NCBI GenBank assembly: GCA_031835245.1
Contig: JAVKOQ010000196.1
Span: forward strand, 32,998 to 96,997
Reading direction: 5' to 3'
Length of the DNA: 64,000 bases
Source of the DNA: Balamuthia mandrillaris
Taxonomy: Eukaryota; Discosea; Longamoebia; Balamuthiidae
The translations under genes and the position numbers were made by a program. Positions 1 to 11,724 of this stretch are shown here, piece by piece (position 1 is the stretch's first letter; the number at the start of each line of letters is the position of its first letter). Below the pieces are notes generated by a model. The model was given only the letters and a program-made list of their open reading frames with translations, was not told where the DNA came from and did not search any database.

Positions 1-2
1 TA

Positions 3-1636
3 CCTCTGCCACTTGAACCGCAGCAAGGGCAAGATGAGGACTCTTCAGCTTCAAAGAAGAGAACGTCCGCCAATCCAAACCCCCTATCTGCTTCCTCTTC
101 GTCTGCTTCCTATGCTTCGCGCTCCAAAAAGTCTCCTCTCTTGGGTCGGCATTCATCTCTGACGGCATCATCCGGGTCTCTTCCTTCTGTTCCTTCTCCT
201 TCTCGTGGCAAACACGAGTATAGCAAGAAGGAAGAGTCGTCCGCTCCTTCTGCTTCTTCTTCCTCTTCCTCATCTTCCAAGCGTGCGACCAAGAGAACGG
301 GTTCATCAGGAAGCATCTCAAACTTTTATCGCTCGCTCAGCAATAGCGAACTGCCGACCACGTTCATCTCTTCTGCTTCTTCATCTTCAGAGGTTTCTGT
401 GCTCTCCTCTTCTTCCTCGTCTCTGAACTACGATGCCAGTCTGAGCGGGAGCGGCAAGAGCCCTGCACGAAGAGGCATTCTTACACGAGGCATAAGGCAT
501 GCCCGTGACAAGCGGGCCAAAGCATTGGAGATGAAGAAAGACAAGAGGAAGTCCACAAGAATGAAAAAGAGCAAAGGAAAGAAAGGGGTTGCCTCGTCTT
601 CCTCGTCTTCTTCTTCGTCCCTGTCGAATGTGGAAGAGGCGGGAAGAGGTGGAAGCAGTGGTGGAAGAACATCCTCAGAAAGAGAGAGAGAAGGAGAACG
701 AGAGGGAGGAGAGGGACAAGGAGTGGGGCGGCCTCGCAAATCCTCCTCTTCGCTTTTGCCATCCTTTGGCTCCGCTTCGTCTTCCTCGATGGTGGTCACG
801 CGAACCAACTCTCTTCCTTTCTCCGCAAAGGACGAGATGATGTCGCTGCCCCGAAGGAAGACAACGGAGGAAGCAACAGAGGTGAGAGATGAGGAGGAGG
901 AGGATGAAGAAGAGGCAGAAGATGAGGAGGAAGAGGCGGAGGACGAGGAAGAGGACGAGGAAGAGGACCCGGATGCCGATGAGGAGGGAGAGAACCCGCT
1001 GTCACCAGCGGATTCGGAGGAGGCCAGCCTGGAGGAGCGGATCGAGGAGGGCATGACCCGTTTCCATATCACCATGGCCAAGCTGGACAACGAGAGGGTG
1101 GACGTGAAGGGCAAGCTGGAGTGCATGAACGAGCTGGTGGAGCTCTGCAAGAGCCTGGGAGCGGAGGTCATCCCTGGGCACCCGACGGGCTTTCATGCCT
1201 ATTCCTTCGTGAAGAGGTTCGGTCTCTTTGTTCTTTTTTCTTCCCTCTTCCCTCTTCATGCCTCCTTGCCGTTGTGACAAACGCAACATGCTGATGTAAC
1301 CTATCGTGCCTGTAGCATGAGAGTGTTCGTGGCGCACCCGGTGTCCAAGACGATGAGGCAGGCGGCGCTCCGCGTGCTGCGTTACTTCCTGGCGGGCAAC
1401 AGCATGGCGCTGTATCAGCAGCTCATCGCCCAGAACTTGGCTTATATTATCGCTCGGTTTGTTTTGTTTTTCCCTCTTTGCTGTCTTTTTATTGTTTCTT
1501 TGTTTTTTGTCTTGTGTTCCTGCGTGGTTTCTTTCTTGTCGTTTCTTTCTTGTCGTTTCTTTCTTTCTTTTCTTTCTTTCTTTTCTTTCTTTCTTGTCGT
1601 TTCTTTCTTTCTTTCTTTTCTTTCTTTCTTGTCGTT

Positions 1637-1688
<52 letters not shown>

Positions 1689-1733
1689 GTCCTTTCTTTC
1701 TTTCTTTCTTTCTTTTCTTTCTTTCTTGTCGTT

Positions 1734-1764
<31 letters not shown>

Positions 1765-1789
1765 CTTTCTTTCTTTCTTTCTTGTCGTT

Positions 1790-1852
<63 letters not shown>

Positions 1853-1894
1853 GTCGTTTCTTTCTTTCTTGTCGTTTCTTTCTTTCTTGTCGTT

Positions 1895-1942
<48 letters not shown>

Positions 1943-1948
1943 GTCGTT

Positions 1949-1980
<32 letters not shown>

Positions 1981-1981
1981 T

Positions 1982-2073
<92 letters not shown>

Positions 2074-2134
2074 TTTCTTTCTTTCTTTTTCTTTCTTTCT
2101 TGTCGTTTCTTTCTTTCTTTCTTTCTTTCCTTTC

Positions 2135-2183
<49 letters not shown>

Positions 2184-2743
2184 CTTTTCTTTTCTTTCTT
2201 TCTTTCTTTCTTTCTTGTCGTTCTTCCTCTTCTACTTCCTCCTCTTCTTCTTTCTTCTTCTTTTTCCTCTTCGTCTCACCCTATGCACCTCCTTCTCCTC
2301 CAGCATTCTCGAAAGGGACAAAGAGGTCACCGGCGAACGAGTGGAAGCCCTCAAGCTCATCCGCCGGATGATGGAGGTGGACACTCACTGCCGCCTCCTC
2401 CCCAACTGCCTTCTCAAGGCCATCATCGCCCTCATCCACCAGAACAACAGACCCAACCACAACAACACCAACAGAACCAAGGCCATGGACTCCTTCAGCT
2501 GCTCCTGCTTGGAGACCTTGTGCCAGCTGGTGGTGCGCAATCCCAAGCTCGTGGCGGAGTGCAACGGCATGAAGACCCTCTTTTGGGCCGCTGTGGAGCC
2601 GTTCTACGTCCCCCTCCAGGACTCGGTGCTGGTGAGCCTGCTGTACGTCATGGATGAGCCCGCCAGAAGGATATACATTCGTCCTGAGAGTGACCTTAGG
2701 GTTTGCTTAGAACCATCTTCTCTCGCTCTTTCCTTTCTCTTGC

Positions 2744-2799
<56 letters not shown>

Positions 2800-3202
2800 T
2801 TGCTTGGTTTCACCGACCCCCTATGGTTTGGTTAAAGGCGTTGTTTGCTCCCTTGATGGACGTCTTTACGTTGAGCTCCACGGGAGGAGGAGCGGTGGGC
2901 AGCGAACAAATGGAGCGGTGGGCCTGTTGCTTGAGAGCCATAAGCGGCATTCTCAAGAGCTGGGCCGGGTTGGTCTTTCTTTATTCGGACCCGCTGTGCC
3001 TAAAGTCTTTGATGGATGGCCTGCGCCTTCCTTGCGAAGAGCTTCATGTTCGTATCGTTGTGTTTCCTCTTTGTTAGGCTTTTGTTGTTCTTTTTGTTCT
3101 CCTGCTTCTTGTTCTTCTCGTTCTTGTTCTTCTTCTTCTTATGCTGCTGCTGCTCCTTCTTCTTGTTCTTCTTCTTCTTCTTGTTCTTCTTCTTCTCCTC
3201 TT

Positions 3203-3233
<31 letters not shown>

Positions 3234-6200
3234 ACAGACGGTCTTGCTCTTCGTTCTGCAGGACATCATTCTCGACAACATGTTCAAGATCTTTCGTTTG
3301 CCCACTCCCAAGTCCAACTCTCCTCTAACCTCCATGATGATGGTGAAAGGCAAGGTGATGAGCAAGTGGGGCGCTGAAATGGGGCTCGTGTCGGACCTTC
3401 CCTCTCGCACCTATGGCAAGAGGGCCAACATTCTGGACGGTTACTTGGCAGCCTTGCTTATCATCTTTGTGGATATTGGGCTCATAGAGTGTTTAATAGA
3501 CCTCGGCAAACGGCAAGGTAGTCTTCTTCTTCTTTTTCCTTCTTATTCCCTTGTTCTATTCTATATCTTCTGTTGCTTCTATAATGTTTTATGCCTCTTA
3601 CTTCTTCTTCGTTCTTCTTCTTCACTTCTTCTCCTGTCTTTGGTGTTTCTATCTCAGTTTCTGGCACAAGCAACCAAAGCCATGTAAATAGCAACTACAC
3701 TCCCAACATCGGTGTCACCTCCTCGCCCTCCAACCATCCCTCCTCTCCTGTCAACCACAAACACAATCTGCTGGATGTCGCCTCCGCCTCCTCCACCTCG
3801 TTCCTTACCAACACTCCTAAAGCCACCGTTCTGCTCGGCGAGCTCCTTCATCTGGCAAACACCTTGCTTCCTTCCTCCCAATGCGCTCGTCTCCAACAGC
3901 TGCCCACTCTCTTGCATCACGCAGTGACCTTCCAGCTTCACCCTCGGTTTTGGGCCTCCGCCAACACGACCGTCAACCAGCTGCATCATATAACCAACAC
4001 CAAGACTATTCACAGCACCCACTTTTACGACCGGGAGCAGTGCGTGGCCATCACGGGGGCCAACCGCTTGAAGAGGTTGAAAGGGTGGGACCGGCGGTTG
4101 GACAGGATTGACCACGTCAAGCGGAAGATGGACTGGGAGATGGATGGCAAGACGCTGCTGAGCAAGCTGAACACCACGCAAGTCCTCTTCACCAAGGACC
4201 ACGAGAAGTGGGAGTGGGATGTCATTGCCGAAGTCTTGGAAGGCCCGTTAAGGTACTGTCTGTTGGCTGTGCTTGCGTGCTTGCTAGCCTTAACCGATAA
4301 CCACACAGGAACCCAGCCCACTTGGACTACTGCTTGGCCAACACAAAGACCAAGTCCTTCCTGGAGCGGATTATCCACTTCTTCAAACCAAGCGCCAACC
4401 TCTTCTCCACCCTACCCTGGAAGCCCTCCAACGAGAACACTCGCTTGGTGCGCGTGGCCTGTCAGATGTTGGAAAACCTGGTGCACAGCGAGAACGGCAA
4501 TGCATTCCTGAATGGAGGTGACTTGTTGAAGGAACTATCGGATCTTTTGAAAGCGTTGGCAGAAGGGGTTCGTTTTTAGCGTTCCTTCTTGTTCTTCTTC
4601 TTCTTCTTCTTGTTCTTGTTCTTGTTCTTCTCCTTCCTCTTCTTCTTTTTCTTAACAAAGCACACAAACAGAACACAGATGTGGTAGCTAGTATAGGAAG
4701 TGTTCAAGAGACCATGGCGCGAGAGTACTTCACCATGATAGGCACCCTAAGCAGCTCCACAGAGGGCCTTGAGATCATGAAGAAATACAAGATGTTCTCC
4801 TACTTGAGGCAGATTGCCCAGATGGAGGGCGGCAACCTGGGCCTTCAACGCCTGGCGCTCACCTGTTTGGACTATAACACCAGCCACGGGCCTGCCAGGC
4901 CTTTGTTGAAGACCTGCCTGAGCTCTCCCTCCAAGGCCATACGCTGCATTGCCACCATGCATTTGAGAGTGTTGTTGAGAGCGGGCGTGCAAATGTTTAG
5001 CGCTTGGGGAATCGACTACCTCGTCAAACAGGTTACTTTTCTTGACCTCCTCTGCTTGGGGTATCTCTTTTGAAGTTCTCATTCTCTTCTCTTCTTGTAA
5101 CGAACATCAGTTGGCGGATAGCGATCCTCAAGTGGCTTCCATAGCCCTCAGCGTTCTGGACGAAGCCTGTGACGTACGAGAATGCCTCGAGTCCCTCATC
5201 GCCAAACGCCCCTCTCTGTTCCACATGGGCCGAGCCGGCAAGGACCTTCTTCTCCGCTTCCTCTCCGTCCGCTCAGGTTTCACCTACCTCTCCGAGATTG
5301 ACTTTGTGAAGGGCGAGCTACTCAGCTGGAAAGAGAGTGAGTCGCTGATCTACGTCGAAGAACTGGAGCACCGCCTGGAACAAACCCTGTCGGTGCTGTT
5401 GGACGACGACAAGGAGGTCATAGACAAGGTCACCATCCCACCTCACCTCTACGGAGAGCTCGCCAAGACGGAAGCGGGCTGCGAGGTCTTAGCCAACTCT
5501 GGACATTTAGAGGAATGTCTCTTGGCTTTAACGTCTCCTGCTTTTTCACCTTCGCGTGCTTCATCTCCACCACCATCTTCTTCTTCCTCTGCTTCTTCGG
5601 ACTTTACAGGAATCCAACGGAGGGCAGCTGCATGGGCGTTGGGCCACGTGGGAGCCTCAGTGACAGGTCTCCGTTTGTTGGAGCCACATCAAGCGGTCAA
5701 AACGTTGGCCAGCCTAGCCCAGCGAGACTCCTCTCTCAGCTTCCGAGGGACCTGCTTCTACGCCCTGGGCCTCATCTCCAGAACGGAACAAGGGCGCAGC
5801 CTCCTGGCGGAGTTGGGCTGGGAGAGCCCTCCAGACCTCAACGTCAGCCTGCCCAAAGACATGCAGAGCAACAACGCTCTGTTCATGCTGGCCAAGTATC
5901 AGTTTGCTGCTGGTTGGGCGGATCTTTCTCAAGAGGCGACGGCAGCAACAACGGAAGCTTCTCCTTCTTCTTCATCTTTATCGGGTGCTTCCATGGCGTT
6001 GACGCCGATGACGGTGTATCAAGTGGATGATATGAGGTCCCAGATTATCACATCAGTGAGCAACCTGTGCAGTAAGGTCACTAAGAAGACCCATAAGATG
6101 AACCTCATTCGTTTGCGTCAAAGACATCCCGTATGACCTCTTCTTTCTTTCTTCTTTGCTTCATTGATTTCGTCCTTCGTCTTCCATCTTTCTTCCTTCT

Positions 6201-6651
6201 TCACTCTACTTTCTTCTTTCTTCTTTGCTTCATTCTTTGCTCCTTCCTCGTTGCTGAGCCTTGTATCCTTTCACAGGAAGCTTTCCAATCTCGGGAGCTA
6301 GTGTTTGACCTCTTCCGCATGCTGGAATGCTACTGCCTCACTGCCAGCACTCGCCGGTTCATCTATAACTTCCAGAACCCTTACCTGCTGGACCACCAGT
6401 TCTTCGACCTCGTCTCCCAGAAAAAGCGTCCCAGGCACAACACCAACAGAGGCGGAACAACGTCTGCGGTACCCACGCTGTTGGTGCCAACAGCCTCCTC
6501 TTCATCACCCTCCGCTTCTTCGCGCAACAGCAGCAAGGAGAAGGGAAAGGAGAAAGAGGGAGAGCGCGTTTCTATCAGAAGAGAAGAGGAGGAAGAAGAC
6601 ACCTCGCCGCAATCCGCTCTCAAGAAGTATCTTGAGATCAGCAGCATTTGA
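3..6651 (+). CDS. RICTOR: Rictor/pianissimo, TORC2 scaffold subunit (5' partial)
   Basis: Core subunit of TOR complex 2, which phosphorylates AGC kinases such as Akt in the cytosol and at membranes. Ten exons can be read (3-1216, 1316-1456, 2304-2700, 2838-3047, 3262-3517, 3658-4252, 4309-4567, 4679-5031, 5111-6130, 6277-6651), giving about 1,606 codons. The frame is open to the window edge, so the start lies outside. The first ~350 residues are Ser-rich and acidic and not conserved. The rest matches Rictor block by block: VEALKLIRRM, ILDGYLAALLIIF, TVLLGELLHLANTLLP, LRVLLRAGVQMFSAWGI, DLLLRFLSVRSGFTYL, GTCFYALGLISRTEQG, and the C-terminal LVFDLFRMLECY. Human Rictor is about 1,700 residues, so little is missing. 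Introns 2 and 3 hold CTTT and CT arrays. The family assignment is firm; exact splice sites are inferred from phase and homology. Confidence 0.92.
1528..2220 (+). repeat. (CTTT)n array inside a Rictor intron
   Basis: About 690 bp of nearly pure CTTT repeat fills most of the 847-bp intron 1457-2303. It is broken at intervals by the variant TTTCTTGTCG and ends in a poly-T run near 2150-2183. Long Phe/Leu/Ser open frames over it are artefacts of the repeat. Confidence 0.97.
2750..2796 (+). repeat. (CT)n microsatellite, Rictor intron
   Basis: Dinucleotide CT run within the 137-bp intron 2701-2837, directly upstream of its acceptor. Confidence 0.95.
3077..3234 (+). repeat. (CTT)n-rich tract, Rictor intron
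   Basis: Imperfect TTC/CTT repeats fill the intron 3048-3261. The tract ends in about ten perfect CTT units. Confidence 0.9.
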
Positions 6652-7046
6652 ATAATGCTCCATTGACGATTTCATATTTTATTTGTTTTGTATTTTGTAT
6701 TTTCTTTAAAACCCCCCCCGTCCGTTTATATTTGTTGCTCTTAGTTAGCATCTACTTCAAATGTACTTTTTCATGCATTCTCTTGATTTATATTCATATT
6801 TATATGTGTTTATTTCTGTTCGTGTTCCAACTCTTTTTTTTTTTTTTGGTTTTCATGATTTAACATTAAAAATAAAAAATAAAAATAAAAATAAAAATAA
6901 AAATAAAAATAAAAATACATTTTTTTTTATATTTGGCGTTCTACACAAAAACATACGTCATTATGCTTGAAAAAGGATATTAAATTTAATTAAAAGGGAA
7001 AAAGGTGACGTCACTTGGAAAATATCCTCAAAAAAAAAAAGAAAAG
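6652..7046. other. Intergenic: Rictor 3' flank and isomerase promoter
   Basis: AT-rich spacer with poly-T and an (AAAAT)n run at about 6866-6916. A perfect 10-bp palindrome GTGACGTCAC, a CRE/bZIP-like site, lies at 7005-7014, 33 bp before the isomerase start codon. No coding potential seen. Confidence 0.6.
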
Positions 7047-7988
7047 ATGGACAGGAAGAAGGAGGAGTGGAAGGCCTTGGCCACGTGGGAGAAGGACGGC
7101 GTGTTCGTGCTGTGCCTGAACAGGCCGCAGCGCAAGAACGCCTTCAACCGCGACATGTACGAGGAGTGCATCCAGGCCTTGGCCCTGGCCGCGGCCGCGG
7201 AGCCCGTCCGCGCGGTGCTCCTCACCGGCAGCGGGGATTACTTCAGCAGCGGCAACGACCTGGCCAACTTCCTGCAGTACGACCCGGAGACCCTGCAGGA
7301 GCAGCTGCGGCAGTCCAAGGACCTGCTCACCCGCTTCGTGAAGGCCTTTCTTCATTTCCCCAAGCCCATCGTGGCGGCCATCAATGGGCCTGCTGTCGGT
7401 AAAGATCTTGTTTTTTATTTTTTCAATCGCAGAACTTTCAGAAATTAATTCAATCCACGAAACAAAAATAAAACAACAAAGGTATCGCCACAACGATTCT
7501 TGGTCACTGCGACTTTGTGTATGGTCACGAAAGGTACCATTCTTTTCTTTCTTTCATTTTCACTTATCACAAAAGAACATGAGAAACATGAGATTATTTT
7601 TTTTTCGCTCATCAAACCAATCTTTTTCATCCGCAAGTTGCACTTTTCACACACCCTTCATGTCGCTGGCCCAAAGCCCGGAGGGCTGCTCCTCCCTTCT
7701 CTTCCCCGAGTGCATGGGCCGCCTCAAGGCCAACGAGATGCTGCTCCTCGGCAAGAAGTTCTCGGCGGAGGAGGCGCTCTCCGCCAACCTGCTGAACGCG
7801 GTGTACTACGACAAGGACAACAAGCAGGGGGAGACCTTTGTGGATAGAGTCTTTGCGGTGGCCAAGCAGCTGGCCGAGTTCCCACCGCAAGCTCTTCAGC
7901 TCTCCAAGAAGGTTCGTTCTTGTTCAGCTGATCAAGAGCGAACACTCTCTCTGTCTCTCTGTCTCTCTCTCCTCTCTCTCTTTTTCAG

Positions 7989-8031
<43 letters not shown>

Positions 8032-8349
8032 TCTTTCATTCTTTCATTCTTCTTTTGTGTTTCTTCATTGCTTCTTTCTTCTTTTCGACTTTCTTTCTCT
8101 TTCTTCGTTCATGCATTCTCTCTCTCTCTCTTTCTCTATTCTCCGTTCTGCTATTCTTCCTTCTCTTCATGTCTTTCTTATTCATACGTTCTTGTTCAGC
8201 TCATCAAGAGCGAAGCAAGAATGGCGCTGTTGGAGAAGAGCAACGCGGATGAGGTGGAGCTTTTGGGGGAGCGATGGGCCTCAGAGGAGTGCATGCAGGC
8301 CATCATGAAGTTCATGATGCGAAGACAAGACAAGAAAGCCAACCTTTAA
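7047..8349 (+). CDS. ECI2: Delta3,delta2-enoyl-CoA isomerase (crotonase fold)
   Basis: Shifts 3-enoyl-CoA double bonds to the 2-position so that unsaturated fatty acids can enter beta-oxidation. Four exons (7047-7398, 7482-7533, 7638-7911, 8200-8349) give 275 residues. The crotonase core is clear: LNRPQRKNAFN near residue 23, the oxyanion-hole segment GSGDYFSSGNDL, INGPAVG, then TPFMSLAQSPEGCSS containing the expected catalytic Glu. The C-terminal helix ERWASEECMQAIMKF matches the human ECI2 tail. No acyl-CoA-binding domain precedes it, unlike human ECI2. The protein ends in Ala-Asn-Leu, a possible weak variant of the SKL peroxisomal signal, so a peroxisomal location is plausible but unproven. 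Intron 3 carries a CT array and is bounded by a 28-bp direct repeat. The 3' end converges on aconitase with a gap of 49 bp. Confidence 0.93.
7915..8214 (+). repeat. 28-bp direct repeat bracketing an intron
   Basis: The copies at 7915-7942 and 8187-8214 differ at one base. The second copy spans the acceptor and first codons of the last isomerase exon (CTCATCAAGAGCGAA). The first sits immediately after the donor. Between them lies a CT-rich tract. Confidence 0.95.
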
Positions 8350-8398
8350 AGTATTATAATATTGCATGTTATTTATTGTTGGGACTCCGTTGAGCACT

Positions 8399-8759
8399 TC
8401 ACAAGTTCTTACGAATGACATAGTTGAGCACTCCTCCATTCTGTTTTGTTTCCAAACAAACAAAAGTTAGAGCCTATAAAGAAGAACAAAGAAGCAGAGA
8501 GAGGAATAGAAAGAAAGAGAAAGTAGGTTACGTTGTAATAGTTGAGTTCGGTGTCAGTGTCGAAGCGAAGAATGGTGTCGAATTGTTCGATGGCTCCGCC
8601 GGAGACCTTGACTGTGACGGTAGCGCCGGCGCCCAACCCCGTGATGTCCACGGAGAACTGTTCCTTTCCAGTCAGACCCAACGAATCTATTATTTTTGTG
8701 TCATCAAATGAGAGAGAGAGCAAGAAAGAGAAAAGGCAAATGAGAAACAGAAGGAAGAA

Positions 8760-8806
<47 letters not shown>

Positions 8807-10506
8807 GAACCAGCATTTTGGCCAGGAAGGAACTGCAAAGGAATGACGCCAAACAACACCAGGTTGGACCTGTGAATCCTCTCATAGCTCTGCGCCACCA
8901 CAAACTTGACGTTCTGCATCCACACGCCCTTGGCCGCCCAATCCCTGCTGCTGCCCGATCCGTACTGCTCTCCAGCGAGAATGCAGAGCGGCTTGTCGCC
9001 ATCCTTAATGTACCTCTCAGCAGCATCCCACACGTCCAACTCCTCGCCAGAGGGATGGTGAACCGTTCGTGGGCCAGCCTTGCCACCAATCAGCTTGTTG
9101 ACCAAACGAATGTTGGCAAAGGTGCCGCGGGCCATAACTTGGTCGTTTCCTCGGCGAGCGCCATAGGAGTTGAAGTCGCTACGGTCCACGCCTTTGGAGA
9201 GGAGGTAACGGGCGGCAGGCGATTTGATGGAGATGGAGCCAGCAGGGCTGATGTGATCTGTCGTGATGGAGTCACCGAGGTTCAACAGACAGTATGCGCT
9301 CTCGATCTATTTGTTATTAAACAGAAGTTTTGTTGGGAAGAAATGAACAAAGCATACCCCACAAAACAAAGAAGAAAACAAAACAAATCAAACCAAACCT
9401 TTGTCAATGGGTTAAGCTCCTTTTGCATGCTATCAAAGAAGGGAGGGAAGTGGATGTAGGTGGAGTTCTCATCCCAAGGATAGAGCTTCTCGGAAGAGGC
9501 TTCGAGGGCGTTCCACTGCTGTGTGCCCTGGGTGACCTTGCTGTAGACCTCCGTGAACATGGAGCGGAGGACAGAGTTCTTGGCAGTTTCGGCCACCGCC
9601 TCGTGGGAGGGCCAAATGTCGCGAAGGAAGATCTCCTTGCCTTCCGCGTTGACACCGATGGGCTCAGTCTCAAAGTCGATCGTGGTAGTACCTTAAAAGA
9701 CAACAACAGCGTAAGATGAAACTGGAAGAGAAATACGGAAAGAAAGGAACGCACCAGCAATGGCATAAGCCACAACCAAAGGAGGGCTAGCAAGATAGTT
9801 AGCACGCACGTGAGGATGAATCCTTCCCTCAAAGTTCCTGTTGCCGCTGAGCACACCACAGCAGACGAGGTCTCCCTCCTCCACGGCCGCAGCTACTTCC
9901 TCCGGCAGAGGGCCGCTGTTGCCGATACAAGTGGTGCAGCCGTAGCCTACCACGGAGAAGCCGAGTTGCTCGAGGAAGGGCAAGAGCTCGCTCTTCTTGA
10001 GATACTCAGTGACCACACCGGAGCCGGGGGCCAAAGAGGTCTTCACCCAGCGGCGTACGCTGAGGCCAGCCTCTACGGCGTTCTTGGCCAAGATGCCAGC
10101 TGCATTCATAACAGGAAAATAAGCATGGGTAAACGGAGACCAGAGAAGGAAGAAAACAGGGGAAAAGCCAACAATACCGGCAAGCATAACGTTAGGGTTG
10201 CTGGTGTTAGTACAGCTGGTGATGGCAGCAATCACAACGGAACCATGTCTAAGCTCCTCGTCTTTGCCTTCGAATTGGAACTTGACCACTCGGTCCTGTA
10301 ATGACGGATCAATGAGAATGTTGCGAGATTAGACAGAAAAACTTCAAAACAAACCAGCTGTTCCTTCGGGATGGCAAAGCCCTTGAAGCCAACAGGGTTC
10401 TCCAAGCACTTGAGGAAATCTTGCTTCATCTCAGCCAAAGGAACGTAGTCATGAGGACGTTTAGGACCTAATCAATTGGAGGGGTCAATACAATTCTGCC
10501 GCTATT

Positions 10507-10543
<37 letters not shown>

Positions 10544-11685
10544 GATAAAAGAAGAGAAGATAGAGGATATAGAAACGAGAGAGCAGAGAGCAGAGAGCAG
10601 AGAGCAGAGAGCAGAGAGCAGAGAGCAGAGAGCAGAGAGCAGAGAGCAGAGAGCAGAGAGCAGAGAGCAGAGAGCAGAGAGCAGAGAGCAGAGAGCAGAG
10701 AGCAGAGAGCAGAGAAAAAAAGTACCAGACAAGCAAGGAATAATGGTGCTGAGATCCAGCTCCAAAACATCAGTGAAAGAAGGATCCTGGGAAGCATCAG
10801 TGTAATCCCTGAAGAGGCCCTGGGCCTTCAAGTAAGCCTCGATGTAGGCGATTTGTTCCTCGGTACGTCCAGTGAGACGGAGGTAGTCTAAAGTCTTGTT
10901 ATCCACAGGGAAGTAACAAATAGTGGCTCCCATTTCAGGAGACATGTTGGAGATGGTGGCCCTATCGGCAATGGAAAGCTGCTCCACGGCCGGTCCAAAG
11001 AACTCCACAAACTTCTCCACCACGCCCTTCTTCCTCAGTGCCTTGGTGATAGCCAGCACCAAATCCGTGGCGGTGGCGTGCGGGGGGAAGGTGCCAGTCA
11101 GGCGGTAGCCCACCACCTCGGGCAGTACCATGCTAATCGGTTGGTCCAACATGACGGCCTCCGCCTCGATACCACCCACGCCCCAGCCAACGACGCCCAG
11201 GCCGTTGATCATGGGGGTGTGACTGTCAGTGCCGACGAGGGAGTCAGGGTAGAGCAGCCCGCTCTCGCTGTTGTGGAAGACGCAGCGGCCAAGGTACTCC
11301 AGGTTGACCTGGTGGACGATGCCAGCGCCGGGAGGGACGATGGTAAGGTTGTTGAAGGCCTTGGCGCCCCACTTGAGGAACTTGAACCGCTCGGCGTTAC
11401 GCTGCATCTCTGCCTCGAGGTTGGCCTGCAGGGCATCGGCAGAGCCGTACTTGTCTACCTGCACGCTGTGGTCGATGACGAGGTCTACCGGCACGGCGGG
11501 GTTGATCCTGTCGGGATCGCCGCCGAGACGCTTGCAAGCGTCCCTCATCGCAGCTGCCAGTCAACATAGCGAAAAGAAACATAGAAGAGAAAAGAACGGA
11601 GGAAAGAGGAACATAGAAGCATGCAACAGAGAGAATAGAGAAAAGCAAGAGAGAGAAAAGTGTGTAAAGAAAGAGCACATAAGGC

Positions 11686-11724
<39 letters not shown>

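Noticed and set aside
1459-2835. Long Phe/Leu/Ser open frames of several hundred codons over the CTTT array
   Set aside because: They are produced by the repeat period in all three frames. The flanking Rictor exons require this stretch to be an intron.
6648-6970. Small hydrophobic or Asn/Lys-repeat ORFs
   Set aside because: Result from homopolymer and AAAAT runs in an AT-rich spacer.
8542-9459. 305-codon plus-strand frame
   Set aside because: Antisense of aconitase exons; codon composition and homology support only the minus strand.
10575-10716. CRISPR-like regular repeat
   Set aside because: Units are 7 bp head-to-tail with no spacers, within a eukaryotic intron; it is a minisatellite.
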